DNA of 64,000 bases from Crocodylus rhombifer. Taxonomy: Eukaryota > Chordata > Crocodylia > Crocodylidae. The stretch is from the NCBI GenBank assembly GCA_038503035.1, contig JAVSML010001080.1, positions 238,027 through 302,026 on the forward strand, read 5' to 3'. Position numbers and translations under genes: made by a program. The notes beneath the pieces were generated by a model. That model did not search any database. It was not told the origin of the DNA and saw only the letters and a program-made list of their open reading frames with translations. This document shows positions 21,957 to 32,880 of this stretch, one piece after another; position 1 is the stretch's first letter; each line of letters begins with the position of its first letter.

Positions 21957-22589
21957 ATTGAGTCATAGGAAAGGCCTGGAAAGGGGCTCCAGAGGTCATC
22001 TAGTCCAACCCTGTGCCTCAGGTAAGATCATCACTATCCAAATTATCCTATACAATCCATAATCTAAACTCTGCCTGAGATTATCGTCAACCCTGACAAC
22101 ACAGACCTAACACCCTAACCTGCCACAGCTAAGGCAGGGGAACCATGGCAGCCAATGTCCTGCTTCTATAAAATGTTGTCAATATATGCTCAAGAGGTCA
22201 CAAGTAGAGAGGGCCATGCTCACCGCTACAGAGAAAGGCAAAAATCCCCAGAGTCCAAACCAAACGTATCACGGGGGATTTCTTTTCTGACCCCAAATAT
22301 TGTGATAGGTCTGACCCTGAGTGGAAGAACAAGACCCTTTAGCCAGGAACCTCTGGCTTTGGTCCCAGCAGGAGCACTGGCACACCCCAGGCAAAGTCCC
22401 CAGACTTGGCTGTAGCCAACACCCAATGCCTAAGAAGAAGGCTTAAAAACACAGCCCAGAAATATGGGACATACCAACAGAACTTAGGCACAGCTACACC
22501 TAGACCATCCCCCACCAGCAGCCATCCAACCTATTTTTGAACGCCTTCAGTCACAGGCTGACTAGGCAAGTTGTGGACTCTATTACACT

Positions 22590-22858
22590 CAGTGGCAATG
22601 TGTAGGGGCTGCACGTGCAGCCCCTGAGAGTGCTGGTGCCCCCCCTGCAAACACCGAGCAATCACTGCAGCTGCTCCAAGAAGCAGCCGCAGCCATCAGC
22701 CATCACGGGAGCCCCCCGGGGCAGTGAGATTGGCCGTGGGATTGACCCCTCCCTTGGCGCAGCAATATCAGCCACGGAGAGAACAGCACCCCCCCCCGGT
22801 TGGACGAGTCGCAGGGAGGGCATGTGCCCCCCCCATAAGGAGGCACCAGTCGCTCATG
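22590..22858. mobile_element. hAT MITE (CAGTGGCAATGTG family) inside CR1
   Basis: Exact 8-bp duplication ATTACACT at 22582-22589 and 22859-22866. Starts CAGTGGCAATGTGTAGGGG and ends GGCACCAGTCGCTCATG, as in the copy at 9032-9259. CR1 sequence continues on both sides. Confidence 0.9.
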
Positions 22859-23052
22859 ATTACACTGTCACACTATTCTAACAGTAAAGATTTTTTTCTG
22901 GTTATCCAATCTACTTTGCTTCAACATCAAGCCATTGGTGTGCATTCAGTTCTCAGCAGCAAGAGAGACGTGCTTTCTCCCATCTTTATGGCAACCCTTC
23001 AAGTATTTGAAGATTGCTGTCATGACCCCTTCTTAAGTGCCTTTTCCACAAA

Positions 23053-23537
23053 CTAAACATGCCTATCTCCTTCAGCCTCTCCTTGTACGAATTGCTTTCG
23101 AAGCCCTTGATCATCTGCGCTGCCTACCTCTGGACCCCTCTCTAACTTCTTGATGTCCTTTTTAAGATGTGGAGTCCAGAACTGCATGCAGCACTCCAGA
23201 TGAGGCCTACCCAGTGCTAAGCAGAGGCATGCTTCTACTGATGCATCCAAAACTGCGTTTTTTTGTGTGGTTGTATCATGCTGCAAACTTGTACTGAACC
23301 TGTTATCTACCAAGACTCCCATATCCTTCTCAATAGTGCTGCCATCCAGAGAAGTTAATCATCCATTTTGTATTTGTGTTTTTGATTATTCTTCCCAAGG
23401 TGTAGCACATTGTTTTCATATGCATTGCACTGCATCCTGTTAGCTCTAGCCCAGCTTTCCAAACTGTCAAAATCCTTCTGGAGTGTGCCTGCATCCTCCA
23501 GCATGTTTGCAATCCTTCCCAGTTTTGTCATCTGCAA
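23053..23537 (-). pseudogene. CR1 reverse transcriptase, C-terminal part, broken
   Basis: Two minus-strand frames cover the end of a CR1 reverse transcriptase. The first (23537 downward) has LQKDFDSLESWARANRMQCN and VLHLGKNN, the region after the catalytic box. The second (23322 downward) has RPHLECCMQFWTPHLKKDIK, the conserved C-terminal segment usually read as RPxLEYCxQFWAPxxKKD in this family. A frame change and stops separate them. The catalytic FADD box itself is not intact in these frames. Function in the ancestor: target-primed reverse transcription of the LINE RNA. No sign of host use. Confidence 0.75.
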
Positions 23538-24323
23538 CCTTGCTCAAGAAGCTTTCTATGCCAGCATCCAGATAATTAATTAACATATGGAACAGCAGTG
23601 GGCCCAGAACAGACCCCCGTGGGACTCCACTCCAAACCTCCCACCATCCAACATGGACCAGTTAATAATTACCCTTCACTTGCACCTACTGAGCCAGTTA
23701 TCAATCCACCTTAGTTTTATTTAGCCCATATTTCTCCAGTTTCTCATGAGAAGGTCATGCAGGACTGTCAAAAGCCTTGCTGAAGTCCAGATACAGTGTA
23801 TCTGCAGTATTCCCTTCATCCACTGAAGTAGTTACTCTGTCAAAGGAGGAGATCACATTTGTTTGATAGGATTTGTTTTTCATATATCCAGACAGGCTGC
23901 TTGTGATCAGCCTTTCCTCTTCCAGATGCTTCCAAAGCCTTCCTTAGGATACAGTCCAGTAACTTCCAAGTTATTAAGGTTAAGCTAACTAGTCTATAGT
24001 TCCCCTCTTGGTCCTCTTTTTGTATCTTTTTTAAGGGGCACTATGTTGGCCCTTTTCCAATCATCTGGCACCTGGCCCATCTCCCATGACTTCACGAAGA
24101 TCATTAGCAAGGGCTCCAAGATCGCCTCTGCCACAGTTCCTTCAGTGCCCTGTTCTTTGGCCCTGCTGACCATCTTTTGTTATCTCCTCCCTCAGCTTCC
24201 CTCCTTCTTTATCCAGATAATTCTTATTAGATGTCAAGCTTCAGCTTAATTTTTTTGTGAAGACTGAGGTAAAGTAGTTCAGTACATCTGCCTCCTTTGC
24301 ATCCTGTGTTAGTAGTTCCCACT

Positions 24324-24809
24324 GGGCATGTCTACACAAGACGTTTGCTGCAGTTTCCTGATGAGCACCACAATAAATTCTCAGCATCTACACGTGCATC
24401 CTTATTAGGTTGCAGTAAACTAATACATGCTGCTGTAGGTTAGTACTTGTCAACACAAGTACTATCCTGCAATGGCATTATTTACTACATTGCAGTTAAC
24501 TTGTAGATGCTGATGGGGCTGACAGGGCATGAGGGTACTTCAGTATGTGGGCTGCCTGGTGGCTAGCCCTACACTAAAGCATCTTAGCACCCAAGCCAGC
24601 TCCTCTGCAGCACATTAAGCCACATAGAAATAAAGCAGCCCTGGGCAGGTAGGCTGACCCACCTCCCTGCCAGCTGGGAGTTCTCTGACCTTGCTCAATG
24701 TGCCGCATTCCCAGGTGAATATGTAAATGCAGGGGCCAGGAACAATGAATTCCAGTGCCAACTACACCAGAGTCTATTTAATCGCCTTAATAGCATGTGT
24801 AGTCGGTTC
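24324..24809. mobile_element. MITE with GTCTACAC-type ends, inside CR1
   Basis: Left end GGGCATGTCTACACAAGAC; right end reversed AGAACCGACTACACATGC. Internal words CATCTACACGTGCATCC and TTGTAGATGCTGATGGGG recur in the style of the other GTCTACAC elements. CR1 words flank it on both sides. Exact borders and duplication were not fixed. Confidence 0.5.
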
Positions 24810-25203
24810 TTAGTTTGTTAAAAGAGGACCCAGAGCTTCCTTATTTTCTGGCCAACATACTTACAACTTCTTCTCATTGTCCTTAACCTCCTTTGCCAGG
24901 TGCAGCTTGATCTTTATCTTTGCCTTCCTAATTTGTCCCTACATCTTCTTGCTATTTCCTGGTACATGTCCTTGATGACCTCTTCATTCCTCCATTGCCT
25001 ATATGTTTTCCTTTTGCATTTGAACCATTTTAGAAGCTCCTTATGCAGCCACTTTTTTCTCTTACCTTTCTTCTCCTACTTCCATCACATGGGACAGTTC
25101 CTTGCTAGGCCTCCAATACTGTGCCCTTTAGAAGCTCCCAGCCCTCCATGTTTTTATCCTCTATTCTATCCTCCCATAACACCATGTCTATTAACTTCTT
25201 GAG

Positions 25204-25455
25204 TCAGATGAAGTCTGTCTTTTTTAAATTTAACATCCTAATTTTGCAGACCTTGGGCTTTCCGTGTCCCAGGATCAAATTGTGATCACTTCCTCCCACA
25301 TTACCCATAACCTTCACATCCTCCACCAGTTTTTCCCTGTTGGTCAGGGCAAGATCTAAGACAGATGATGCCCTAGTTGTAACCTCCAATTTCTGGAACA
25401 GAAAGTTGTCCTCCACACAAGTTAGGAACTGGCCTGATATTTTGTTTGGCTGCAC
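25204..25455 (-). pseudogene. CR1 endonuclease, C-terminal remnant
   Basis: The minus-strand frame contains FLTCVEDNFLFQKLEVTTRA, then LDLALTNREKLVEDVKVMGN and GGSDHNLI. This is the order seen at the end of the apurinic/apyrimidinic-type endonuclease of CR1 elements, including the catalytic-site SDH. The frame is short and the upstream catalytic residues are missing, so the copy is truncated here. The enzyme would nick the target DNA for retrotransposition. It is part of the CR1 copy spanning 21961-25545. Confidence 0.75.
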
Positions 25456-25545
25456 TGTTCTTCCAGCAAATATCCAGGAAATTGAAGTCTCCCATCAGTA
25501 CCATCCCACAGCTTTTAGATAAAATTTGCCCCCTACTTGAAGAGT

Positions 25546-26329
25546 GCCTCATCCTACTTGCTGCTTGTAATTTTTTTTACCCTTTGACCAATTTATTAAC
25601 AATCAATGACATTGTATGCTACAATAGTATTTCAATTGATGAGAACATACTATTGACACTACAGTGAATGGTTTATATCTTCTGTCAGAGGCAGATATTT
25701 CTACAGTCTGATTTCCACAAGGTAAATCTTCTGACATTCCTGAAAATCATTCAAGATTGGAAGCCAACCTACCTAATCACCATGAACCTATTGGTCCGTA
25801 TGTTATATGGTAATATATTGAGCATTTGGATATATAGTAACATTCAGTTTATATTATTACATGTGCTGCCTTAATTGGGTTATTTCTCATTTAAAGAAAT
25901 AAACCTAATTTCAAAGAAGAAATTAAGTAAGCCACTCAACCATTTCCTAACTTCTGAATCTGTTCTTTAGCCTAATATTTAATTCCTTTCTTATAGATTT
26001 AGATGTGTATCATTAATATGTTATAAATATAGGCATGTAGAATATAAACTAACATATAAACTACAATTTATATATATGTAAGTTAAGCAGGACTCTTAGC
26101 GTACTAGCAAATCTACAGTGATACACTCTTCTATAAAAGATGATGTGCTATTAAGGAGAAACAGCATATCAGTTAAATACCAAAATTGTACCAACTGGTA
26201 AATTCCCTGATGAAATTCAGAAGTATTTCTTTTTTTTTTAATAGTACTAAATCAGTTTTACAGGAAAGTTTGATCTGCATCTAGAATGCTTGGAAAACTT
26301 TTGATGCCACATACATTACATACATAGGA
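25546..26329. other. AT-rich DNA between two CR1 copies
   Basis: Unique AT-rich sequence with TATA-type repeats near 26010-26075. No exon or element seen. Confidence 0.4.
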
Positions 26330-27412
26330 ATCTATGCATCTATCTATGATCCCCTGGCTGGGAAATTGGCTCCAAGGTTGTTCCCAGAGGGTTGTAATTG
26401 ATGGCAGTCACTCATCATGGTGTCCTGTGACCAGTGGGGTCCCCCAAGGCTCTGTCCTTGGACCATATTGTTCAACATCTTCATTAATGATGTGGACATT
26501 GGAGTCAGGAGCGGACTGGCCAAGTTCGCCAATGACACCAAACTTTGGGGCAAAGCATCCACGCCAGATGAAAGGTGGGTGGATCCAGGCTGACCTGGAC
26601 AGGCTCAGCAAATGGGCGGACAAGAACCTGATGGTGTTTAACACTGAAAAATAAAAGGTTCTCCACCTTGGGAAGAAAAACCTGCAGCATCCTTATAGGC
26701 TCGGCAGTGCTACACTGGTTAACACTATGGAAGAAAGAGACTTGGGGGTCATCACCGACCACAAGATGAACATGAGCCTGCAATGCGATGCTGCGGCTAG
26801 TAAAGTGACCAAAACACTGGCTTGCATCCATAAATGCTTCTCATCAAATCCCGGGACGTCATTCTCCCCTTGTACTCGGCCTTGGTGAGGCCGCAGCTGG
26901 AGTACTGCATCCAGTTTTGGGCTCCACAATGCAAAAAGGATGTGGAGAAGCTTGAGAGAGTCCACAGAAGAGCCACACGCATGATCAGAGGTCAGGAAAA
27001 CAGACCTTATGACGACAGGCTGAGAGCCATGGGGCTCTTTCGCCTGGAAAAACGCAGGCTCAGGGGTGATCTGATGGCCACCTATAAGTTTATCAGGGGT
27101 GACCACCAGGATCTGGGGGGACGTTTGTTCACCAGAGCCCCCCAAGGGATGTCGAGGTCGCCATCTACTACAAGACCATTTCAGGCTGGACATAAGGAAG
27201 AATTTCTTTACTGTCCAAGCCCCCAAGGTCAAATAGCCTGCCATCGGAAATGGTTCAAGCACCTACTCTGAACACCTTCAAGAGCAAATTGGATGCTTAT
27301 CTTGCTGGGATCCTATGACCCCAGCTGACTTCCTGCCCTTTGGGCAGGGGGCTGGACTCAATGATCTTCCAAGGTCCCTTCCAGCCCTAATGTCTATGAA
27401 TTCTACGAAATC
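26330..27412 (+). mobile_element. CR1 LINE, 5'-truncated, reaching its 3' tail
   Basis: Starts within the reverse transcriptase (WLQGCSQRVVIDGS, then SGVPQGSVLGP) and runs through the palm box, where the expected FADD reads FAND (KFANDTKLWG), to the C-terminal segment [20 protein letters not shown] and the 3' end CAATGATCTTCCAAGGTCCC, finishing in TCTATGAATTCTACGAAATC, the short tail repeat. 5' truncation is normal for LINEs. Confidence 0.9.
26834..27271 (+). pseudogene. CR1 reverse transcriptase, C-terminal frame
   Basis: A 145-codon frame within the plus-strand CR1. It holds [58 protein letters not shown] and [13 protein letters not shown], the conserved C-terminal region of CR1 ORF2. Upstream, the palm and catalytic boxes fall in other frames (FAND instead of FADD near 26527), so the gene is disabled. 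It closely resembles 47025-47687, which covers the same region of another copy. Confidence 0.8.
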
Positions 27413-27609
27413 TAAAACTGAAAGTGGTCTTTTCAGCCATCAAGTCCAGTCCCCTGCATTTTCAGGCAATCATTTATCCAAGGAATCCCTAAAATAATTT
27501 CACAGATGACTATATGGCACAATACCAGAAATACTAATGCACAATTATGCTCCATAGATAAAATCAGGGGAAATGAGATCACTGCCAATGCCTTGCTCCT
27601 GAAGGTTTT
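27413..27609. other. Short unique spacer
   Basis: No feature recognised between the CR1 tail and the older LINE remnant. Confidence 0.3.
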
Positions 27610-28330
27610 TTGTTCTGTTTTTTAAACACTGGCAATTAGAAATGTGCAGTATTTTAAATGGGGTCTTACCAACTTCCTGTACAATGGTTCTAGTCCTTGT
27701 CTCTACTGGGACTGCAAGAGATTTTTCCACAGATGTATCACTTTGGTGGCTCCTGGTTATCCTACAGTTGACCAATATATGCAGGTCTCTCTCTCTCAGG
27801 TGTCTCCAATCTGTCCCCAACCAAATCTTATAGTTAATGTCCTTGATACTGGTCCCTAAATGAATAACTTAGTACTTCACACTGTTAAGCCTCATACCAT
27901 ATGTAATACACTGTTTGACAAGATACCTAAATCTTCCTATATAATTATCCAGTCCTTTTCTGTATTGGCTATATCCTCCATCTTAACATCTTCTGTAAAT
28001 TCCATCAAGACCCATGTAGCTATACTGCCAAGCTTGCTAATAAGAATATTCATCTGGATAGTCCCCAAGACTGATCCCTAAAGAACAACACAGGTAACTT
28101 TTCTGTCAGATATTTCACCTTTGAACAGCAACAAAAGCTTTGTTTACGTATAGATGAACTAAGTCTACTGTATTGCCCTTATCCAAGAAGGCTGTAATTT
28201 TGTTATCATAGCATCCTTAAATTAAACCTAATCAAAATGACCTTTTTTAAAGTTAGTCAGCCACAACATTACTGAAAGGAAGGCATCTGTTACACTGACA
28301 ATTTATAGAGATCATCCAATGTCCTGTTGT
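27610..28330 (-). mobile_element. Old, diverged LINE remnant (CR1/L3-like), minus strand
   Basis: The plus strand shows the antisense pattern typical of CR1/L3 reverse transcriptase: ATCTTCTGTAAATTCCATCA, AATAAGAATATTCATCTGGA and CCCAAGACTGATCCCTAAAG, in the order found in the younger copies (for example 32453-32560). Divergence is high and no frame is open. Placement in L3 or old CR1 needs alignment. Confidence 0.4.
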
Positions 28331-29036
28331 ACATACTTAAGCTGATCTCCCATTAAAACAGATTTACAAAACAAGAATATATTACTAAACATTTAAATAA
28401 AAGCTAGAAATATCTGAACATTAACCATGTTATGGCTACTTGGGACTAAAGCAAATGACATTGTGGAGTATATCATAGAACGATACTGCAAGTCAATCAC
28501 TTCTCAGACATATGATAGAGTCGTATGGAATCTAGGAGAGGCTGATTTACCAAAATACAAAAAATACAAGCTGAAGACATACTGTAAAAAGTGGTGCTTT
28601 TATTGGCAGCATCTATTCCGAGTTTGTTAATGGAAAAAATGGATCCCCATTGTATGTATTTTCAGAATGCTACAAGGAATTCAAACAAGTGAGGATTTTC
28701 TTGGAAAGATTTCCAAAATTCTTAGCAGTGAAGGCTCTTTATTTCATCATGTCCCACAGGGAGCTGTGAAGACTTAATCTTCCTAGCATTACTGTATGTA
28801 AGATTTGCTCTCAACCGTCAGAACATGAATCATTTTGTACTCAATTTACCAGAGCAGCAAAATGTTTCTTGTCAACTACATACATACTTACTTGTAAGAA
28901 CTTATTTTCTCAAAACCTTAAGAAAGGCCTTATATTGTAGACATCATCAAGAATCATTACATCTGTCTGCTGGATTAGACATGATAAACTAAGGTAACAT
29001 GAGGAAATAATGATCCAGAAAAAGCACAAAACAACT
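28331..29036. other. Intron-like DNA, no gene seen
   Basis: A plus-strand 67-codon frame at 28427-28630 has ordinary composition but no start context, splice sites or recognisable domain. Otherwise nothing. Confidence 0.35.
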
Positions 29037-29190
29037 GCAGACACTTCCTCTGCCTGAAGGTGTTTGTACCCGAAAGTTGGAAAACTTCTTTGCAAGCTAT
29101 TTCAGTTCATCAAAAATCAATCAATCAATCAATCAAATCAGATTTACCCAAAGACCCTTGTCTGCCTACGGCCTTAGACCAACATGGCTA
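29037..29190 (+). repeat. Penelope/SINE-like repeat with hammerhead-like block, copy 1
   Basis: Contains CTGCCTGAAGGTGTTTGTAC and CCGAAAG, then a long gap with (AATC)n at 29115-29135, and ends CCAAAGACCCTTGTCTGCC and ACCAACATGGCTACAACC. The family is shared with 33285-33400, 49240-49355 and, reversed, 62663-62795. Confidence 0.55.
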
Positions 29191-29251
29191 CAACCAACAT
29201 ACCAATTGTGGCAGGGATGCTGGTAGCAGCCCAGATTGAAAGGGCTTTGAG

Positions 29252-29408
29252 CCATTGGTGGGACCTTCCCACCAATCAGGAGGAGAAGTTGCTGTGCCCC
29301 TGCCTGGGGCAAGGCAAAGAGCCTGGACCTAGGTAAGGACCCTACTGTCCTTCACCCTGATTGGTCCTTTTTGCAATCCGGGGACAGAGCCCCTGGAGGC
29401 TATAAAAG
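29252..29408 (+). promoter_or_regulatory. Promoter-like cluster: three CCAAT/ATTGG boxes and a TATA box
   Basis: ATTGG at 29254-29258, CCAAT at 29272-29276, ATTGG at 29360-29364, and TATAAAAG at 29401-29408, followed by GC-rich DNA with an ATTAAA polyadenylation-type signal at 29841. The layout resembles the U3 region of an LTR or a cellular TATA promoter. No LTR partner or flanking duplication was found. Confidence 0.35.
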
Positions 29409-30156
29409 AACAGCATGCCCCGCACATGGACACAACTGCAAGGGATGGAGAAGAGGGAAGATGGGCTAAAGAAAAGCTGGAGAGAGATGCAGAGTGGGGT
29501 GAATGTGGTGGCCCCAGAAGAGCCCTAAAGACCCCTTCTCAACGCTGGATGGAGAGCGATGAGTGGACAGAGTGGTGCAGGCGGGGCTGCACAGAGTGGG
29601 CCGGGAGCAGACCCAGACCCAGACCGTGGGAGCTGCACAGGGCAGCGTGGATCCCCATGCCCTTGCAGGCACGGGAACACAGCCAAGGCTCCAGAACAGC
29701 CTGGGCCTTGGTGTCCCTGTGAAATCAACTTGAGTTCAAAGATTGCTGCACCTTATATTCTGTGAGAAGGCACATTGTGTTTTGTATGTTTATAGTTATG
29801 TAGCTGTGAGTTGATACAAGTTTAAGGTTGTGCCATTTGTATTAAACTAATTTTTCAATCTTGGCGGGCTGAGCATTTGTTTAAAAATGGAGGTATAGAA
29901 GTGTATATGTTAGTATACAAGTATTCAACGTTTATGTGAATTTAGATTCAAATGGAGTCCAATACTGTATGCTATATTTTGTGTATCGGTATATTTGTAA
30001 ATTGATAATATGATAGAAGTTAGAGTGTATGACTTCCAGTGAGACCTGGTTGGGAACCTCCACTGTCGTATTTATCTTTGATTCACCTGCTTTCCCTAGT
30101 GATGTATATGTATGTATATAGAGAGAATAAGGTAATAGTCTTATAGAATATGTTAA
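29409..30156. other. Possible transcribed region after the TATA box, no gene assigned
   Basis: A GC-richer stretch at 29420-29720 has a 98-codon plus-strand frame without recognisable domain. An ATTAAA at 29841 and AT-rich sequence follow. It may be the R-U5 side of a decayed LTR. Confidence 0.3.
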
Positions 30157-30230
30157 TGTGTATGTGTGTGTGTGTGTGTGTGTGTGCGCACGTGCGTGTG
30201 TGCGCGTGCACACGTGTGTACATATATATA
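30157..30230. repeat. TG/CA microsatellite with GCGC and CACGTG interruptions
   Basis: (TG)n changing to TGCGCACGTGCGTGTG and then ATATAT. Alternating purine-pyrimidine over about 70 bp, a sequence type able to form Z-DNA. Confidence 0.95.
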
Positions 30231-31245
30231 TCTATATGTTTGTGTTTATATGCATATTTATCTCTTAATGCTTTGTAAATATGAATAAACTCGTATATAG
30301 TTAAGATATATAGTGTCCTGGTTTGGCTCTCTGAAGGGGAAGGAAGGAAGCTGCATGCAGCCAGCAGTTTTCCCCCCCACAGAGCACCTGCCCTACCAAC
30401 ATCTATGTTCAGTTAGAGAAGGGGGTACACAACCAGGTACACAGAAGTTACTGTTACTCTTCTTCTTTTTATAATAGTGTAAGGTCTGTACTTCCACAAA
30501 ATTTGAAGTACAAAAGAGACTTGTATATGTTTTGCCAGGCTCCTCTTCACTTGAATGATGGCATAATTTAGCCTAGCAGTCAACGTTTTACAAGCAGCAG
30601 GCTGACACAACCCAGCTCAGATCCAAGGTGGGCCAGCACTTCTGACCTGTCACTGTTAGTGCAGAGTAACAACGTCCACAAGGGACTTACTGCAGAAGAG
30701 CACCTGAATTTTATATCTAAACTCTAGTTTGTTTCACAGCGGTTTCTTTGCACTGAGAAGCTTCCAAATGAGTGGGTTTTGATCAGACAGTCAATGAAAT
30801 CAAACCACACAAAAAAGTACCCTTTATCAGGACAACTGCTTGTACCTAGAAGAGTTTGTCCATCTTCCAGGTTCAGGATCAAGGCCAAGGCTCAAAATGT
30901 GAAGTTCTTGAATGTCAAAATAAATATCCACAATAGAGAAGTAAGGAAACAGCCTAAGTTATTGTCAGTTACCATGATAAGAAAGTTCTCCACACCCAAG
31001 AGCTAATATTTCTAACCTGCCAAAGTTTAGCCTTAACACAATGGCCACTAGAGCACTTCGGAAATGCAAACAGGTAGCAACTGAAAGTCTTTGTTGACTG
31101 GGAACTCACGGGCAGCAGACCACAATGGGTCATAGAAGAAATCTCTGTTCACTCTTAATACAGGAATAATTGCAACACTTCCATAAGCAGGAAGTTGGAA
31201 GTGGAAGTCGACAAACAACCAGTGGTAATGAAAAGGTGCACTTAC
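30231..31245. other. Intron-like DNA, no gene assigned
   Basis: Includes GAATAAACTC near 30283 and a pyrimidine-rich run near 30370. A strong-looking minus-strand acceptor at about 30330 leads to frames without a good donor. Nothing else. Confidence 0.35.
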
Positions 31246-31311
31246 ATAGCAACACAACCTCATTTCTTCTGGGAAGTGAGGCAAGTCTCCTAATTTTCCT
31301 TTCTTATCCAG
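31246..31311 (-). CDS. Candidate 66-bp internal exon, unidentified minus-strand gene
   Basis: Minus-strand acceptor GGTTCCTTTTACCTCTTATG then CCAG, and donor CTAT|GTAAGTGC, both good. Between them only one of three frames is open, from the first base: LDKKGKLGDLPHFPEEMRLC then CY, 22 codons, phase 0 at both ends. The composition is ordinary. It lies upstream, in transcription sense, of the two exon-like segments at 15 and 11 kb, but their phase (1) means at least one further exon would be needed between. The frame stays open well beyond the donor, down to 31048, which is a point against a real exon boundary. No gene recognised. Confidence 0.3.
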
Positions 31312-31577
31312 CTGGCATAAGAGGTAAAAGGAACCTGTTTCCAACCACTCCTTTGATTTCTGCTGCAGAAGTGTTGTTCAGAGGTCAAATAGGATCAATT
31401 CTACCTTGTTTAAAAAGTAATTGTAAAATGAATCATGAAGTTCTCAATAAATTTGCAGCAGCCCCATTTCTACCCATTAAATACTGTCACAAGAGCAGAC
31501 AAAGCAATCTAAACCTTGGGGCTCAGACAACATTTCTCTAACATGCAAAACACTCGTTCATCAGAATCCAAGACTTC

Positions 31578-32880
31578 CATAGATTCATAGATGCTAGGGT
31601 TGGGAGGGACTTCAAGGGATCCGAGTCTGACTCACTGCCACTGGCAGGAAAAAGTGCTGGGATCATGTGACCCCAGCCAGGTGCTTGTCCAGTCTCCTCT
31701 TGAAGACCCCCATGGTAGGGGAGAGCACCACCTCCCTTGGAAGCCTGTTTCAGATTCTGGTGACCCTAATCATGAAGTTCTTTCTGATATCTAACCTAAT
31801 TCAGCTCTCCATCAGCTTGTGCCCATTGTTTCTGGTTAGTCCAAGGGGTGCTCTGGTAAACAGAGGTTCTCCTATTCCCTGCTACTGCCCCCCCCCCCCC
31901 CCGGAGTGAATTTGTATACTGCCACAAGATTCCCCCTCAGCCTTCTCTTGCAGAGGCTGAAAAGGTCCAGGTCCCTCAGCCTTTCCTCATAACACCCTCC
32001 CTGCAGCCCTCTAAACCATATAAGTGGCCCTCCTTTGGATCCTCTCAAGGTTGTCCACATCCTTTTCAAATTGCGGTGCTAGAAACTGGATGCAGTACCC
32101 TAGCTGTGGCCTGACCAGTGCTGCATGGAGGGGGAGCATCACCTCCCCGGACTTGTTTGTGATGCGCCTATTAATGCACAGCAAAGTGTGGTTAGCTCTG
32201 CTAATTACTTTGTCACACTGATGACACATTTATCTTGGAGTCAACAACGACTCTGAGATCTATTTCAGCCGCTATGCTGCTGAGGTCATCCTCCAGCCTA
32301 TAGGTGTGCTTGTGATTCCCTCTCCCTAGGTGCAGCACCTTGTACTTGTCCTTGTTGAACTGCATCTTATTGTTCTCTGCCCACTTCTCTAACCTGTCCA
32401 GGTCCACCTGGATTCCATTTCTTCCCATCAGTGCTTTGCCCCATAGTTTGGTATCATCTGCAAATTTGGACAGAGTGCTTTCTACATCCTCATCCAAGTC
32501 ACTGATGAAGATATTGAACAGCACTGGCCCAGGGACCAAGCCTTGGGAGACTCCACTGCCCACATCTTTCGAGGTCGATACAGACCCATCCACCACCACT
32601 CTCTGGGTACGACCCTTAAGCCAATTTGCCACCCGCATGACTCTGTAATCGTCTATGGCACAGCCATTCAATTTGTTTATAAGAATCAGATGGGATACCA
32701 TGTTGAAGGCCTTCTTAAAGTCCAAGTAGATGACATCTACCTCAACTCCTGCATCTAAGCTCTTAGCGACCTGGTCATAGAAAAAAACAGGTTAGTCAGG
32801 CAGGATCACCCTGCTACAAACCAGTGCCAAACCACTAGCTTCTTCCCTAGTCTGTGAATAAGGATCCTCAGAATTGTGAA
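31578..32880 (-). mobile_element. CR1 LINE, 5'-truncated, minus strand
   Basis: The 3' end is at 31578 (plus-strand CATAGATTCATAGATGCTAG, the antisense of the tail). The plus strand then shows the antisense CR1 words CCTCTTGAAGACCCCCATGG, AGTTCTTTCTGATATCTAAC and AACTGGATGCAGTACCC. The reverse transcriptase covers about 32213-32840. A C-run of 15 to 16 sits at about 31889-31902. This copy is one of the better preserved in the window. Confidence 0.9.
32213..32725 (-). pseudogene. CR1 reverse transcriptase palm domain, FADD box preserved
   Basis: 170 codons on the minus strand. In order: DFKKAFNMVSH (motif A, the aspartate is present), WLKGRTQRVVVDGS, SGVSQGLVPGPVLFNIFISD (motif B), KFADDTKLWG (motif C, both aspartates kept), LDRLEKWAENNKMQFNKDKY and KVLHLGR. 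These are the hallmarks of a CR1-clade reverse transcriptase. The frame lacks the finger domain upstream (broken near 32740-32880) and the C-terminal part downstream, so it cannot make a full ORF2 protein. It is the only copy here with an unmutated FADD; the plus-strand copies read FAND and FADG. Confidence 0.85.

Larger units (their letters stand above)
21961..25545 (-). mobile_element. CR1 LINE, long 5'-truncated copy interrupted by two MITEs
   Basis: Minus-strand CR1. Its 3' end lies at 21961 (plus-strand words GGTCATCTAGTCCAACCCTG). Going up in coordinate one meets the tail of the reverse transcriptase (RPHLECCMQFWTPHLKKDIK), the thumb region (LESWARANRMQCNAYENNVL followed by HLGKNN), the finger-palm region in scattered frames, and finally the endonuclease end (LALTNREKLVEDVKV then GGSDH) near 25300. 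A hAT MITE (22590-22858) and a GTCTACAC MITE (24324-24809) interrupt it. Frameshifts and stops break it throughout, so it is inactive. Confidence 0.85.
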
